NCBI RefSeq assembly: GCF_026914185.1
Contig: NC_070560.1
Location: 4,269,501-4,333,500 of the forward strand
Length of the DNA stretch: 64,000 bases
Source: Puccinia triticina
Lineage: Eukaryota > Basidiomycota > Pucciniomycetes > Pucciniales > Pucciniaceae
Reading direction: 5' to 3'
The position numbers and the translations under genes are program-made. Positions 10,214 through 20,175 of the stretch are shown one piece after another (position 1 is the first letter of the stretch; each line of letters opens with the position of its first letter). The notes under the pieces were generated by a model. The model was not told the DNA's origin and did not search any database. It worked only from the letters and a program-made list of their open reading frames with translations.

Positions 10214-10606
10214 TTGTCGGGTACGCCGCTCTTGTGCCTCATCTGATGGCCGGACAAGGCCTCAATCTGGGTCTCGGAGATGCCAGGGAGCTAGCCAAGA
10301 CGATCCAATGGCGATCAAAAATGGTCAACATTGGTGAGCCTTCACTCCCAAGTAAATGATGCTGATTGGCACGTTACAAATATTTTTTTTGGCCTTTCTG
10401 TGTCCACTTCAGGTGGATTGACAGCCCTGGCGCAGTATGCAAGGTCAAAGTGATGTCAACAGTCGACAAGGTCAGTAAGCTATACTCGCTAGAGACCCCG
10501 CCGGTCTTCTGTGCCCGCTCCGTCGGTGTTGAGGCTCTGAAAGAGCTGCCCAGCCTTAAGGCAGTGATGATAGGCAGTGCTGGAGGGTCTACCAAGGGCG
10601 CTACAC
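10214..10606 (+). pseudogene. COQ6: COQ6-like monooxygenase C-terminal fragment
   Basis: Two pieces of a ubiquinone-biosynthesis FAD monooxygenase. The first (about 10214-10333) encodes the FAD-binding motif MAGQGLNLGLGDA followed by ELAKTI. A 79-nt intron-like gap follows (GTGAGC at 10334, TTCAG ending 10412). The second piece (about 10450-10606) encodes VDKVSKLYSLETPPVF then ARSVGVEAL and the terminal LKAVMIGSAGG. The order matches the C-terminus of COQ6. The upstream ~400 residues are absent, the GDAAH-type motif is degraded (GYAALVPHL), and the two pieces are not in phase across the predicted intron. This is a non-functional gene fragment. Confidence 0.75.
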
Positions 10607-11196
10607 AGGCCGGACCCTGGGCTGCCTTAGCCAACTACAAAGCTGCCCACATAGAAACTTTGGGCTCATTGGAATCAGACTCAGTCCTTGGGTGGATTAG
10701 GTTCTGGCAAGTTTTCAGGCACAGATGCTGGGAGAGGAGGATTTTGATGGAGATGATTATTCAAAATCCAAAATGTAATTTACAGAGTGTATAATGGGCA
10801 GAAGCCTGTCAATGATGCAAATCACTAATGCAGCTTTGCTTGTTGGTGGAATTAGGCCATAAAGGTTTGCATATCTCACAAAAAACACATTTTTTGTGGC
10901 ACTCAATTATGATTCAACAAATGGGGGCTTGGTTTTCAAATTAAATGTGGTGAATTGCTTTAGATTTACATTGTATTAAACTCAAGCCTGTACCTATTTC
11001 ACTGCCAGGTATGATCAAACCTGGTATGTTTTAATTTATAGCAGAAAAACTATCACATTGGGATGGTGCAAGATGACTGAGACTCCCCTTCCAGCAAAAA
11101 ATATTTGAGTGCTTGTGTGAGGCATTCTGACAGGTACCACTTATATGTTTTCCTTGTAAAGGCCCTGGGGGGGGGGTAAAACATAGGCTGCTGTCC
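10607..11196. other. No gene seen
   Basis: AT-rich sequence with no recognisable coding segment; a short frame continuing from the COQ6 fragment ends at 10794. A G-run lies near 11167-11176. Confidence 0.6.
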
Positions 11197-11919
11197 CTGC
11201 AGCGGCGAAGCCGCCTTGGCCTCTAGTATTTATCCAACTTCTTCAGATTTTAAGAAGATGCTAGATGCGGCCCATGATCATGCAAGGAATTCTATAACAG
11301 AGGCTGTAGAATATAACAAAAATAGGTGGGACAAAAATCATAGAGAACCTGAGTTTGAGATTGGAGATAAGGTAATGTTATCTACAGTAAACTTCAAAAA
11401 TCTGGGAGGAAATAGAAAACTGAAACCTTCTTTTGTTGGACCTTTTGTAATCAAACAACTACATGGAAAAAATGCAGTTGAAGTGATTCTAAGTGAAGAA
11501 CTTTCAAGAAAACACCCAGTTTTTCCAGTAAGTTTGATTAAACCATGGATATCAAGACCTGGAGAGTCTATAGATGCTCAGCCTACTATTCCTTTAGAAG
11601 AACCTGTTGAAAATTCAAAATTACAAGTGCAGAAGATTCTGAAAGATAAGAAGGAACAAATTAATGGTAAAGATGTGCGTCTGTACCTTGTGAGATACAT
11701 AAATAATTCAGCAGATAGAGATGAATGGTTACCTGAAAGTAATATTCCAGATGGAGCTATTCATCTCCGTAATTATAGACTTTCAAAAAGATCTAAAGAC
11801 CTCTGATTTTTTTCTATAGTCTCATCTTAAGGTGTAGGAAATGTCAGCCGGCTACAAAGCGCAAGCCAGCTTGACTGTTATACAAATAACTAGAGGCCAG
11901 GGCGGTTTCGCCGCTGCAG
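11197..11919. mobile_element. Inverted-repeat element carrying a captured integrase/chromodomain fragment
   Basis: About 35-bp terminal inverted repeats at 11197-11231 and 11885-11919 (CTGCAGCGGCGAAGCCGCC against the complement of GGCGGTTTCGCCGCTGCAG, then GGCCTCTAGT on both sides). Each repeat holds its own small hairpin (GCGGC GAA GCCGC). Between them lies the 3' end of a chromovirus-type pol plus about 80 bp of trailing sequence. No transposase and no clear target-site duplication, so this is a non-autonomous element or fold-back. Confidence 0.6.
11222..11806 (+). pseudogene. Integrase C-terminus plus chromodomain-like segment (captured)
   Basis: Open frame of about 195 codons with no ATG at its start (first ATG near 11258). 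It encodes the integrase C-terminal region of a Ty3/gypsy element (RWDKNHREPEFEIGDKVML, then KLKPSFVGPFVI and HPVFPVSLIKPW) and a chromodomain-like end (VRLYLVRY, DEWLPES). The catalytic core, RT and gag are absent. It begins a few bases inside the left inverted repeat and ends about 80 bp before the right one. Confidence 0.8.
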
Positions 11920-13524
11920 ATCCAAGATTGATATATTCCAACCCTTTTTTACAATTACCCCTTCAATACTTGACACAAATCTGTGCAAACAGGTAGTTGC
12001 ATCATACACTGCAATTCAAAATTTAAAATGTGATTTGAACTTGGTTACACAAGTTGCAATGTGGGGGTCTTGTGATTTTTACAGTCAAATTTACCTTAGA
12101 ATTCAAACTTGATCAAGAATCAATTTATCAATCAAGATCAGCTCCACAGTGATAGCAAACAACCTAAAATTTTTTGATAAATTATCTTTCAAAGCAAAAG
12201 GATCATCAAACATAGAAAACAAGTTTTAGGTCAAAGGAGGAGGTTCTATGGATGGCTGTGTCAAGAAAAAGGTTTCACAGATACTACCATACTAAAATCA
12301 TGAAAATGAAAGGCAAAGGAAAAATAAATTACTTTATAATTCAACCTAGATTCATGTCAGACCAGGTGCACCACAAACTTCCATTAAACATTGACACTCT
12401 CCTACAACTCTCACAGTCCACACCCAACACACATAAGATCAATTTCATGGAAAAACTCCATTCAAACAAGTCCACCCTAATTGTTTTGAATAAATTCCTA
12501 GTGTTCATTTCTGCAAACTCTTTTCTCTTGATTCAAAATTCACAACACACACAAATGATATGTTCTTAACAACCCCTGAACACATTCAGCTATGAAGTAA
12601 TGATGTTATTAAATTGATCTCTATTTAATCCTGTATTTCATTCTCCTTGTTTAAAGAGAGAAAGACAGAAATACAACCATAAAATAAGCTAAACACAACA
12701 GATAAGTGTGTTGAACTCATTTCATAGATCAGCAAAAGCAAAACAAATATTCAAAAAATCAAGCACCAAACACAACAAGAGAGGGCCACAGGGAGTGTAG
12801 GAACCACAATGGGAGTATTCTTTTTTCTTGAAGTTGTGCAGGACCTTGGCAAGAATCCATTTGAGGAGACTGTTGTGAGGTGATTAGACAAGCAGGAACT
12901 TGAGGACGGTGTGGATGTCGGATTGATGTAGGGGAAATGGTAAGACATTGTTATATCTGGTCTTGATAACAGACTTTCTTGTCACCTGACACCCATTCTC
13001 ATGAGAAACAGCGTATGGAATGGTGGAATGGCCCTTGTGGGCAGAGAAGCACTTACGGTTGACCTATCTGTTGCTCCAGCTCATCATCCGTACGGCAAGC
13101 AGCGCATCAACGGTTGACAATCCAGAGGGCAGCGACGGCAACAAAGGCGGATGCCAAGACGTCCAGCACGCTGGCTAGCACGCCAGGGAGGGCAAGAAGG
13201 ACGCGCGCGGCGGCTGATGCGCCAAGGCGGAGGCCCAGGAGGCCGGCCTTGACGACAAAGGCCAATGCGCTGGAGATACTTGAGCGGGCCCCGGGGGCCA
13301 ATAAGGATGCGCATGCGGGTCGCAACAAGCTCGACTGGCGTCGGCTCTCCTCCCCGGGCGCGCAGGACGGCAATGACCATTGCGTGCGTGAGAAAGCGGC
13401 AAGAATGGGATCGTCGAAAATATTGTAAACTGTTTTGTGCGCCTTCTGGAGGAGCATGTGGGCTTGGCCTGTGGAAGATAAGCTTGTGGGGGCGAGGGCG
13501 GGGACAAGGGGAGGATTGATGTAC
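11920..13524. other. No gene seen
   Basis: 11920-13080 is AT-rich and non-coding. 13084-13524 is GC-rich with long open frames on both strands, which I attribute to composition. Those minus-strand frames follow the last recognisable RSE1 exon but do not resemble RSE1. Confidence 0.5.
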
Positions 13525-14191
13525 CTGGAGGGAGAACCGGGCAACCTGGACGTCGGGGGCCATGGTGCGGTGCTCGGACTCAACAGTGATGTCGTGTTTG
13601 GTGGCTGGGTCGAGCAGAATTTTGCGCGGGGTGTACGCGAGGGGCATGGGGTCCTGTTTGACCTTCACGCCGAGTCTGGGGATTGTGAATATCCTACATC
13701 CCTCATCCACACACATCAATACAGGAAGGAGAGAGAGAGGGGGGGGGGGATGGATGGATGGACGTACCGGAGGGAGGAGCCGACAATGCTGATGAGGCCT
13801 TCCGGACACAGCTCGGCACTGAAGCTGTGCACGTTGTCCAGCGCGTCGTAGATCAGCGGGCCAAAATTCAGCAGGTTCTGGAAGGTGTAGTTCAGCCAGG
13901 TGCGGGATGAGAGCACAATGATACTGGTCTTCCCGTCCACCTTCACGGGCAGGAGCTTGATGGGACGGGAGCCGAGGAAGCGGTAACAGAAACATCAATC
14001 AGTATTTCAACAAAAAAAAGTGTGTGGGCTTTACTGGGTGCGCGTTTCGGTGAGCTGGGCGTTGACAGAGTCAAGCACGGTGCGGAGGAGGATGCCGTTA
14101 GCTAGACCAATGTTAACAAAGAGGGTTTTGTTATTTTTATTGATTGATGAGTCAAGGATCTCGGCAATACAGATGGAGGTGGGCGTGGCGG
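13525..14191 (-). pseudogene. RSE1: RSE1/SF3B3-like splicing factor fragment
   Basis: Three consecutive exon-like blocks of the U2 snRNP protein SF3b130. Block 1, 14191-14035, contains NIGLANGILLRTVLD. Block 2, 13984-13768, contains FLGSRPIKLLPVKVDG, SSRTWLNY and AELCPEGLISIVGSSLR. Block 3, 13693-13525, contains IFTIPRLGVKVKQ and PLAYTPRKILLDPATK. Introns are 50 and 74 nt, with donors GTAAAG and GTACGT. The second acceptor is intact (GTAG), but the first reads TTACCG where an AG is needed. Only about 170 of roughly 1200 residues are present, so this is a fragment. The LTR of E2 lies 365 bp upstream of it. Confidence 0.8.
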
Positions 14192-14555
14192 CTGTTGGAA
14201 AGGGAGGGGCTTTGAGGCAAGATCGAAATAGTGTAATGGCTGGGGAGGAGCAGGGACCTTTGGATGTTTTTGGGGAGTTGTTGGAATTAGTCCACCTGGA
14301 GTCAAGGCCAGGGCGCAACAAGGTGCAACAGTGGGTAGGGAGCTGGGTGGGTCGTAAGGCGTGGCGGCATTGGCAAAGCAACAGTTCAAAGGTCAGTGGC
14401 GAGTCCGTTGTGATTGGTGGGATGGAGCTTCACCAGACGGATTGCCTATAAATAGGGGGACTCTGGCATCCATGTTTCCCCAGGCGACCCCCAAGCTGTA
14501 ATTCCAGCCTGGGGTTGCCTCATTCCCGTCCGCTGTTGCATTTGCGCAGTCCGGC
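14192..14555. other. Non-coding flank with a hairpin at 14482-14521
   Basis: AGGCGACCCC (14482-) pairs with GGGGTTGCCT (ending 14521) around a second short stem. No coding sequence was recognised. The E2 LTR starts at 14556. Confidence 0.5.
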
Positions 14556-15397
14556 TGTCAGCCTTAGAGTCAACACAGCTGACCTAAAGTCTGCCTTTTC
14601 TACTCATTACATATGAAATTACTTCATATCTTTTTCATCTTAAGAGACATCACTGTTTTGACTTCATTTTCTGATTCCTCATGCAATTTTAACCCTAGTT
14701 ACAACTTATCAATTCTTTGTAACTATACTCCTTCCCTGAGTTCTTGAGTTGTGGCGCGCATGCGCAGTTGTGACGTGTCAGCGCTACCAGGCGCGCCAAA
14801 CCACATGTACATATGTAAATTACATAAGCAAACTGTGAAAATTTTCGTAGTCTGGATCCCCCTTGCCTGAGGCGGATACACAGACTTCAGCACACCAGAA
14901 CCACACCCCAGATAACCCAGGATCACCACCAAAGAGATTACCACACTCCCAGTATACCTACCGTCACAGGCGCCTAGGATATTGACAGTAAGTAAACTCT
15001 TTCTCTGAACCTTGGTTATCCAGAGTGAAACTCTGTTGCTCTTGATTGTTTCTTCTTTTCTTCAACTCTTTCAATCTTAAAAGATCAAAAGGTTATCTCT
15101 GGTTAAGACCTACAAAACCAGAGCAGAGTAGTAACTCTACTTCTGAATCCCACCAACGTTTCCTTGTTGTGAGTGGAGGCTGTTGCACTCTTTCTTGGCC
15201 TTGCACAGCTGGCTTCCAACTTTTCCAGGTTGAGAATAGCCCAGATCAATTAATTAAGACTTAAAGTCTAGGCCTGATCTTCTCTTACTCTCTTTCTTTC
15301 TTCTCTCTCTGTTTGTATTTCTTTATCCCAAGAAATCCAACCAGAATCCCCCCATTTTCCTTGTGTCCTGTTGTCACACAAGAGACACAGGCTCACA
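14556..15397 (+). repeat. 5' LTR of E2 (842 bp)
   Basis: TGTCAGCC...GGCTCACA, same family as 6855-7825 on the opposite strand but shorter and more diverged. Primer-binding region TTGGGGGCCTCATCGGG follows at 15399-15415. Confidence 0.9.
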
Positions 15398-15560
15398 ATT
15401 GGGGGCCTCATCGGGAAATATCCTCCCTTTTTCATACTTCTAGACTGCTTAAAAGCCAAGGACTGATCATCCTGTTTAAATCAAAAAAAAAAAAAAAAAT
15501 CTTTTTACATATACTACTAACGCTAAAATTCTCTCAAAACTTTCCCAAATTGGTTCTATA
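15398..15560 (+). other. E2 leader and primer-binding region
   Basis: Starts ATTGGGGGCC directly after the LTR. Then AT-rich leader with an A-run near 15483-15499. No coding content recognised. Confidence 0.6.
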
Positions 15561-16059
15561 TTGGTTAAATCCCTAACTGAACCCTTGAAAAAAAATTTTA
15601 CGTCCCCTCTAACCGTGAAAGTGCAGAATTGCGACTCTTCCGCGGACCTATTTATTCCTTCGTCGGATTTATCCTCCCTTGACTCCTCTATACCTTCGGA
15701 TCAAGAGGAGATATCAAAAATCGGAGTATGCTCAAAAGATTCCTTGCCTTCTGAACTATAATTGCCGCAATTGACTGTAAAAAAATTCGCAACGGCGTAG
15801 GACAGCGAAGAAGAAGAAGATTACGAAAATAGGATAATTGCTACTCCGCAAAACGGAAATCTAATTAGTAGTACATCTTGGACACCCATTGCTACAACTA
15901 CTTTTCCGAAAGTCCGTCGCAAAAAAGTCACAGCCGCTGTTAATATAGACGACTGGACGACTGAACCTACCGCAAAAACCAAAGCCAAACAAAAAAAGAA
16001 GAAAGTCTCTTCTACTACGCGTAAAAGCCGCAGACTTTCCGCCAAAGCTAAGGTTTCAG
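15561..16059 (+). pseudogene. E2 leader ORF region (broken)
   Basis: One frame holds two conserved parts. 15561-15761 includes VKVQNCDSS and SDQEEI and ends in TAA. 15762-16059 is homologous to the E1 leader ORF (SWTPIATT, KVTAAVNI, TTRKSRRLS). In E2 an additional TAG (15798-15800) interrupts the second part where E1 has CAG. The donor TCAG|GTACTT leaves the same reading phase as in E1. No in-frame ATG. Confidence 0.6.
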
Positions 16060-16175
16060 GTACTTTTCTTTTCTTTATTTCTTTATTTCCACATATTAAA
16101 ACATAAAAACACAAAAAAAAAACAAAAGAAAAAAAAAACTAATAACTAATCGTACAAAATGCCCCCCCATCTTAG
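16060..16175 (+). other. Predicted 116-nt intron containing the gag start codon (E2)
   Basis: Donor G|GTACTT at 16060, branch-like ACTAAT near 16142-16151, acceptor CATCTTAG ending 16175. The split codon G|AA leads into ATG 16178 of the overlapping ORF, as in E1. The gag ATG (16159) lies 17 nt before the intron end. Confidence 0.6.
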
Positions 16176-19147
16176 AAATGGAAGGGACCTCTCAGCAGAG
16201 CAACGACTCCGCTACCAGCTCAGCCCAGCCGCAGAGGAACGGCTTCAACGAGCTAGAGTCGGCATTACCGCAGTTGGACGAGGACTTTCTCGCGCTCCCT
16301 CGAGAGGAACCTTTGCCGCCGGACACGGGCATTCCCCCAGCTCTGTACAATCCGAGGGAGACGTCCCTGGCCCTAGCTTCGAACAGGTCGACGCCGGTAC
16401 CGCGACCAATAGAGAGGGAGCAGATGAGACTTCATCCCTCCCCCCAGCCTACCAACCCAGAGGGTTTGCGACCGGGAGCGCCGCCAGATCTATCCCTGGT
16501 TCACCCAGCTCAGAACCAGGCTCCTCAAGATTCCTCCGGACCAATGGAGCTCACGCCGGAGGATCAGGAGATCCTAGATTTAGTCAACCTTCTCAACGAG
16601 CAATACGAACTGCACGTCCGCGCTCGGGAGACGCAGAATACACGAGCTCTGAGGCGCCTCCTCTCTCAAGCCGCTACGACGCAAGAGATGATAGAAGAGA
16701 TGGTTGGGAGAGACGAAGCTATCCGTCTCAGCCAGGACTGGATCCCCAGAGAGGACCTCAACGCTCTGGAGAGGACGTTATACCAGCAGACCTTAGAAGC
16801 CGAGCGCAGAGCACCGCCGATAATAACCGCGCAGACCAACACCGGCCTAGCCATAGCCCCACACCCAGGCCACCAACCTATGGTAGCTACGCCGACACCA
16901 GAGCCTCAAACTTCGCGACACCAAGCGCAAGAGACCGGTTACCAGGGTCCTACCCCCCCTTACGTGCCCCAAGCGCCAATGCCGCCCCCCTACGATCATC
17001 AGGCTCTTCAAATGCCGCCGCCGCCCCCTCCGCAACAACAGCAAATGGCGAGACTCCCACCAGCTTCCACACAGCTAGATGGGACCCAAGCGCCGCGCCA
17101 TCATCCCTACCAGCGCCCCAACGCGCATTACCATCAACCTCAACCCCATTATCAACAGTGGGGAGGTCAGCGCGGGAATTACCACCATCAGTCCCATTTC
17201 CACGGCTCGAGAGGATCCGGGAGGAACTGGAACCCGCCCTTGGGGAATACCCACAGGATCATCAACGTCGGGGAGTTTTTGATGAGGTTGACCAGGTCCA
17301 ACGGGAGAGGCCGCGGCAGAGGGAGAGGGAGAGGCAGAGGTTTTCACCAATAAGTTCAGCCTCTCCCCTAGGTTTAAGTTTAGATCTTGATAATCTTTCT
17401 AGCCAATCCAGCAGAGAAATTTTCCTTAGTCATCTTAACAATGATTTGTCTAACAATGGTCCCATTTTGTTATAAGAAAAATTACATTCATTGTTCTCTA
17501 AATTTCTTTCTGAACTGTCTGGAACTGTGGAAACAATCCCTGGTACTCTTTTAGAATCTTGTGTCCAAAATTTCAGAGAAGTCCTCAATGTTTCCATCAT
17601 TGATATCTTTAGAGAGGAATTTATGCCCCATTTGCTTGACCAATTCCTGAATCAAATGAGAGACTGCGCCAAAGAGAGACCTGCTGTGAATTCCAATGAG
17701 TTTGAACAATTGAGAAAACTCCTTGAAGAAAAGCTAGGAGGTGTTCAAGAGAAATTAGAAGGAGTACAAGACCTCATTCTAGTCAATGAATCCCAATGCC
17801 ATTCCAATATGGACTTACTTGGTAAGAATTTGGATGAAATGGAAGTTAAAATGTATCACAAACTTTCCTCTTTAGAAAATCAAATGAGTGACCTCCAATC
17901 TAATGGCCACAATAGATTTGAGCAGACCAAAAGGAGACTCTGTGATATTTCTTCTGTAGTGAATAGTACCAATACCAAGTTAGAGCAATTGATTGGACCT
18001 ACTGATAGAGATTGTCCTCCTCATCTCAACTATAATAATCCAGTGCTTAATGCTCAGAGTGAGGGCCAACACCACCAAGATAATCTGAGAAATCCTGCTC
18101 ATTTTACTTCCCACAGACCACCTCCTACCATGGACAATACTCCTCTACCTGACTCTCACCAATCAGATAAACCCAACTTCTCCAAACCAGCTAACAATCA
18201 TAACAGTCCATTCTCCAATGATGAATTCCCTTACATTGATCATGGACCAATTGACTTTGATATGAGGAAAGAGCTGTGGAAAGGCATACCAAAAAACAGT
18301 GATTGGGAGAAGTTCTCAGGAGAATTACCTTACAACCATGAGCTATGGATCAAGAACACTGATATCCTTGTCAGGGACTATTTAATGTTGGACCATATGA
18401 TAATTAGTAGACTGACAATTATCTTGACTGACACTGCTAGAAACTGGTACCTTGGAATCAGAGATAAGTATGGGAACAAATCTTGGGCTTGGTGGAAGAA
18501 TGCCATCAGAAACAAATTTGGTACTGAGAATTGGAAATGGAAAATGCAACAGGAGTTTGAAAGTGATCACTTTACTTATGATGGAAGGAGAATCCATAAA
18601 TGGTTTGGTACTCAAAGAGAAAGACTGAAAGCCTATCAACCTGAGCTCAGTGAGTATCTCATTTGTGAGAAGATCTTAAAGCAATTCCCCCCAAATCTTG
18701 AGCATGCTGTTAAAAGCAGGTACAAGAGAGATGCTACTGAAATGAGTTTTGAGGACATGGTTATAATTGCTGAAGAAGTCATAGACAGAGTAATGAAAAG
18801 AAACAAGCCTGTGACAAACAGTTATAATGCTCCAAACAGATCCCAATGGAGAAATAATCCCACTCCTGAAAAAGCTGATAAGCCAACTGAGTCCTCCTCA
18901 AAAAGGAATCCTGTCCCTGCCACTGATAAGGACAAACTTATATGTCATTTCTGCAAACAAACTGGCCACTTCTCCAGGGAATGCCCTAAGAAAAAGAACA
19001 GGATAAACAATGTGGGAATGGATGATGATGATGATGCCAAGAGTGACAATGGAGAAGATCAAGGTGAGCAACCAAAGTCTGAATCTGAGCTAGATGAAGA
19101 AGAAGAAAATCATAGAACCAACCATATGATACTTGCCATGGATAATG
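16159..19147 (+). pseudogene. E2 Gag (nonsense mutation, truncated)
   Basis: Homologous to E1 Gag from its first residues (MPPHLRNGRDL). An in-frame TAA at 17473-17475 replaces the GAA-type codon of E1 in NNGPILL*EKL. The frame then continues from 17476 through the capsid-like region (WAWWKNAIRNKFG), the CCHC knuckle (CHFCKQTGHFSREC, near 18940-18985) and the acidic linker up to MILAMDNG. At 19148 the sequence switches abruptly to an inverted DIRS-like element, so protease and pol are missing. Confidence 0.9.
16178..17353 (+). CDS. Overlapping ORF in +1 frame of gag (E2), RG-rich C-terminus
   Basis: 391 codons, ATG 19 nt after the gag ATG, uninterrupted although the E2 gag frame carries a nonsense codon further on. 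Same architecture as 4868-6073: conserved N-terminus (GFNELESALP, LPPDTGIPPALY), helical domain (VRARETQNT, RRLLSQA, TQEMIEEMVGR, WIPREDL), Pro/Gln-rich part and a GRGRGRGRGRG tail ending at 17353. The end coincides with the start of the better-conserved portion of Gag (SASPLGLSLDLDN). The role is unknown; a nuclear or RNA-binding accessory protein is possible (inference). Confidence 0.8.
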   Translation: MEGTSQQSNDSATSSAQPQRNGFNELESALPQLDEDFLALPREEPLPPDTGIPPALYNPRETSLALASNRSTPVPRPIEREQMRLHPSPQPTNPEGLRPGAPPDLSLVHPAQNQAPQDSSGPMELTPEDQEILDLVNLLNEQYELHVRARETQNTRALRRLLSQAATTQEMIEEMVGRDEAIRLSQDWIPREDLNALERTLYQQTLEAERRAPPIITAQTNTGLAIAPHPGHQPMVATPTPEPQTSRHQAQETGYQGPTPPYVPQAPMPPPYDHQALQMPPPPPPQQQQMARLPPASTQLDGTQAPRHHPYQRPNAHYHQPQPHYQQWGGQRGNYHHQSHFHGSRGSGRNWNPPLGNTHRIINVGEFLMRLTRSNGRGRGRGRGRGRGFHQ

Positions 19148-19925
19148 GTCTGCTGACCACTTCTGTTATGTCGACGCTTGAGTCTAGTTCTTTGATGAAT
19201 AAGTTGTCATCGACCCATCGGAAGACAGTGATCAGGTCAAATTCCTTCTTCATAAGGTTCTTCCATGCGTCCGCCGGTTGACCAAATGATCCACATCCGG
19301 CCACTCCACCAAAGGTAATACGGGTGTTGACATAGAGCTGATTGTTGAAATCTTGCACCAGCAGATAAGGCCACTGGTCTTTTGCCGTGGGGATTTGGCA
19401 ATAAGCCTTTTCCCAATCAAAAAGTGCAAGCAGACAAGGCTTCTCTCGACTTCAAAAAAACCTTGCGACGTGATTGAAATCATCCCAGCTCGTTGGGAAA
19501 TTGTCCGCATCTACAAAAGAGTTCACAGAAGGCACAAGCAGATCATCTCTAGGGAACAAGAGGTTGTTGATTGGGCGTAGCAACCCATCACCGTTGATGA
19601 CTGCCCCGAGAGGGTTGGATCTAAAGAAAGGAAAGTGTTGGTGTACTTCCTCATGGGTGTAAGGTCCGAACATGCGTTTGGCCGACACCTCTTTCTGGAT
19701 TGAGGCTTCAATCTTGTCCCTTGCCAATAAGGCTGACGCGTGATTTGGCGGGGTAAAATGTCGGAGTCCTCCGCACGTGTGCTGGGGGATCCCTTGAGGA
19801 AAACCGTTCTCGAAACCGTCCAGCACATCTTGGAATTCTGGGAGTAGGCCCGCATTGCTGAGTGCTTTCTTCCACTCCGTGAGATTCATCTCACATGACA
19901 CTCGAAGAGGCCAAGGGCAGCTCAT
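19148..19925 (-). pseudogene. DIRS/Ngaro-like reverse transcriptase (ORF2) fragment
   Basis: Starts MSCPWPLRVSCEMNLTEWKK and runs through a region typical of the RT N-terminus of tyrosine-recombinase retroelements (GFPQGIPQH, FFRSNPLGAVI, LRPINNLLFP, VPSVN). A frameshift near 19460 moves the frame to DFNNQLYVNTRITFGG and the catalytic FRWVDDNLF (19110-19358 frame). It is cut at 19148, the junction with E2 gag, so RNase H and any tyrosine recombinase are missing. A diverged copy of the start is at 60730-61018. Assignment to DIRS/Ngaro rests on the RT motif style only. Confidence 0.6.
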
Positions 19926-20175
19926 AGGGAACGGGCTCTCTTCTTCTTCATAATTTGAAAAAGGGACTATGTTTCCGATTGGTAAATCGCATAACGGGCT
20001 ATGTACAAGGAATCATGCGCAACAAGGAAGTCACAATATTAGAAAGATTGAAAACCAGAAATCACATTTGTCTCCCCAATAGATTGCTAACTCTGTTTCC
20101 TGTAGTTAGGGAAGTGGACCGACCATCTTAGTCCGCTGCGAACTTCTCCTAGAGAGGAGGGGGGAGAGGGGAAAC

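Noticed and set aside
13084..13998. Long minus-strand open frame of 304 codons
   Set aside because: It runs through two RSE1-like introns and out of frame with the recognised exons; the GC-rich composition explains its length.
17491..19281. Gag-RT fusion reading frame across 19148
   Set aside because: The last ~45 codons are antisense DIRS-like sequence read by chance.
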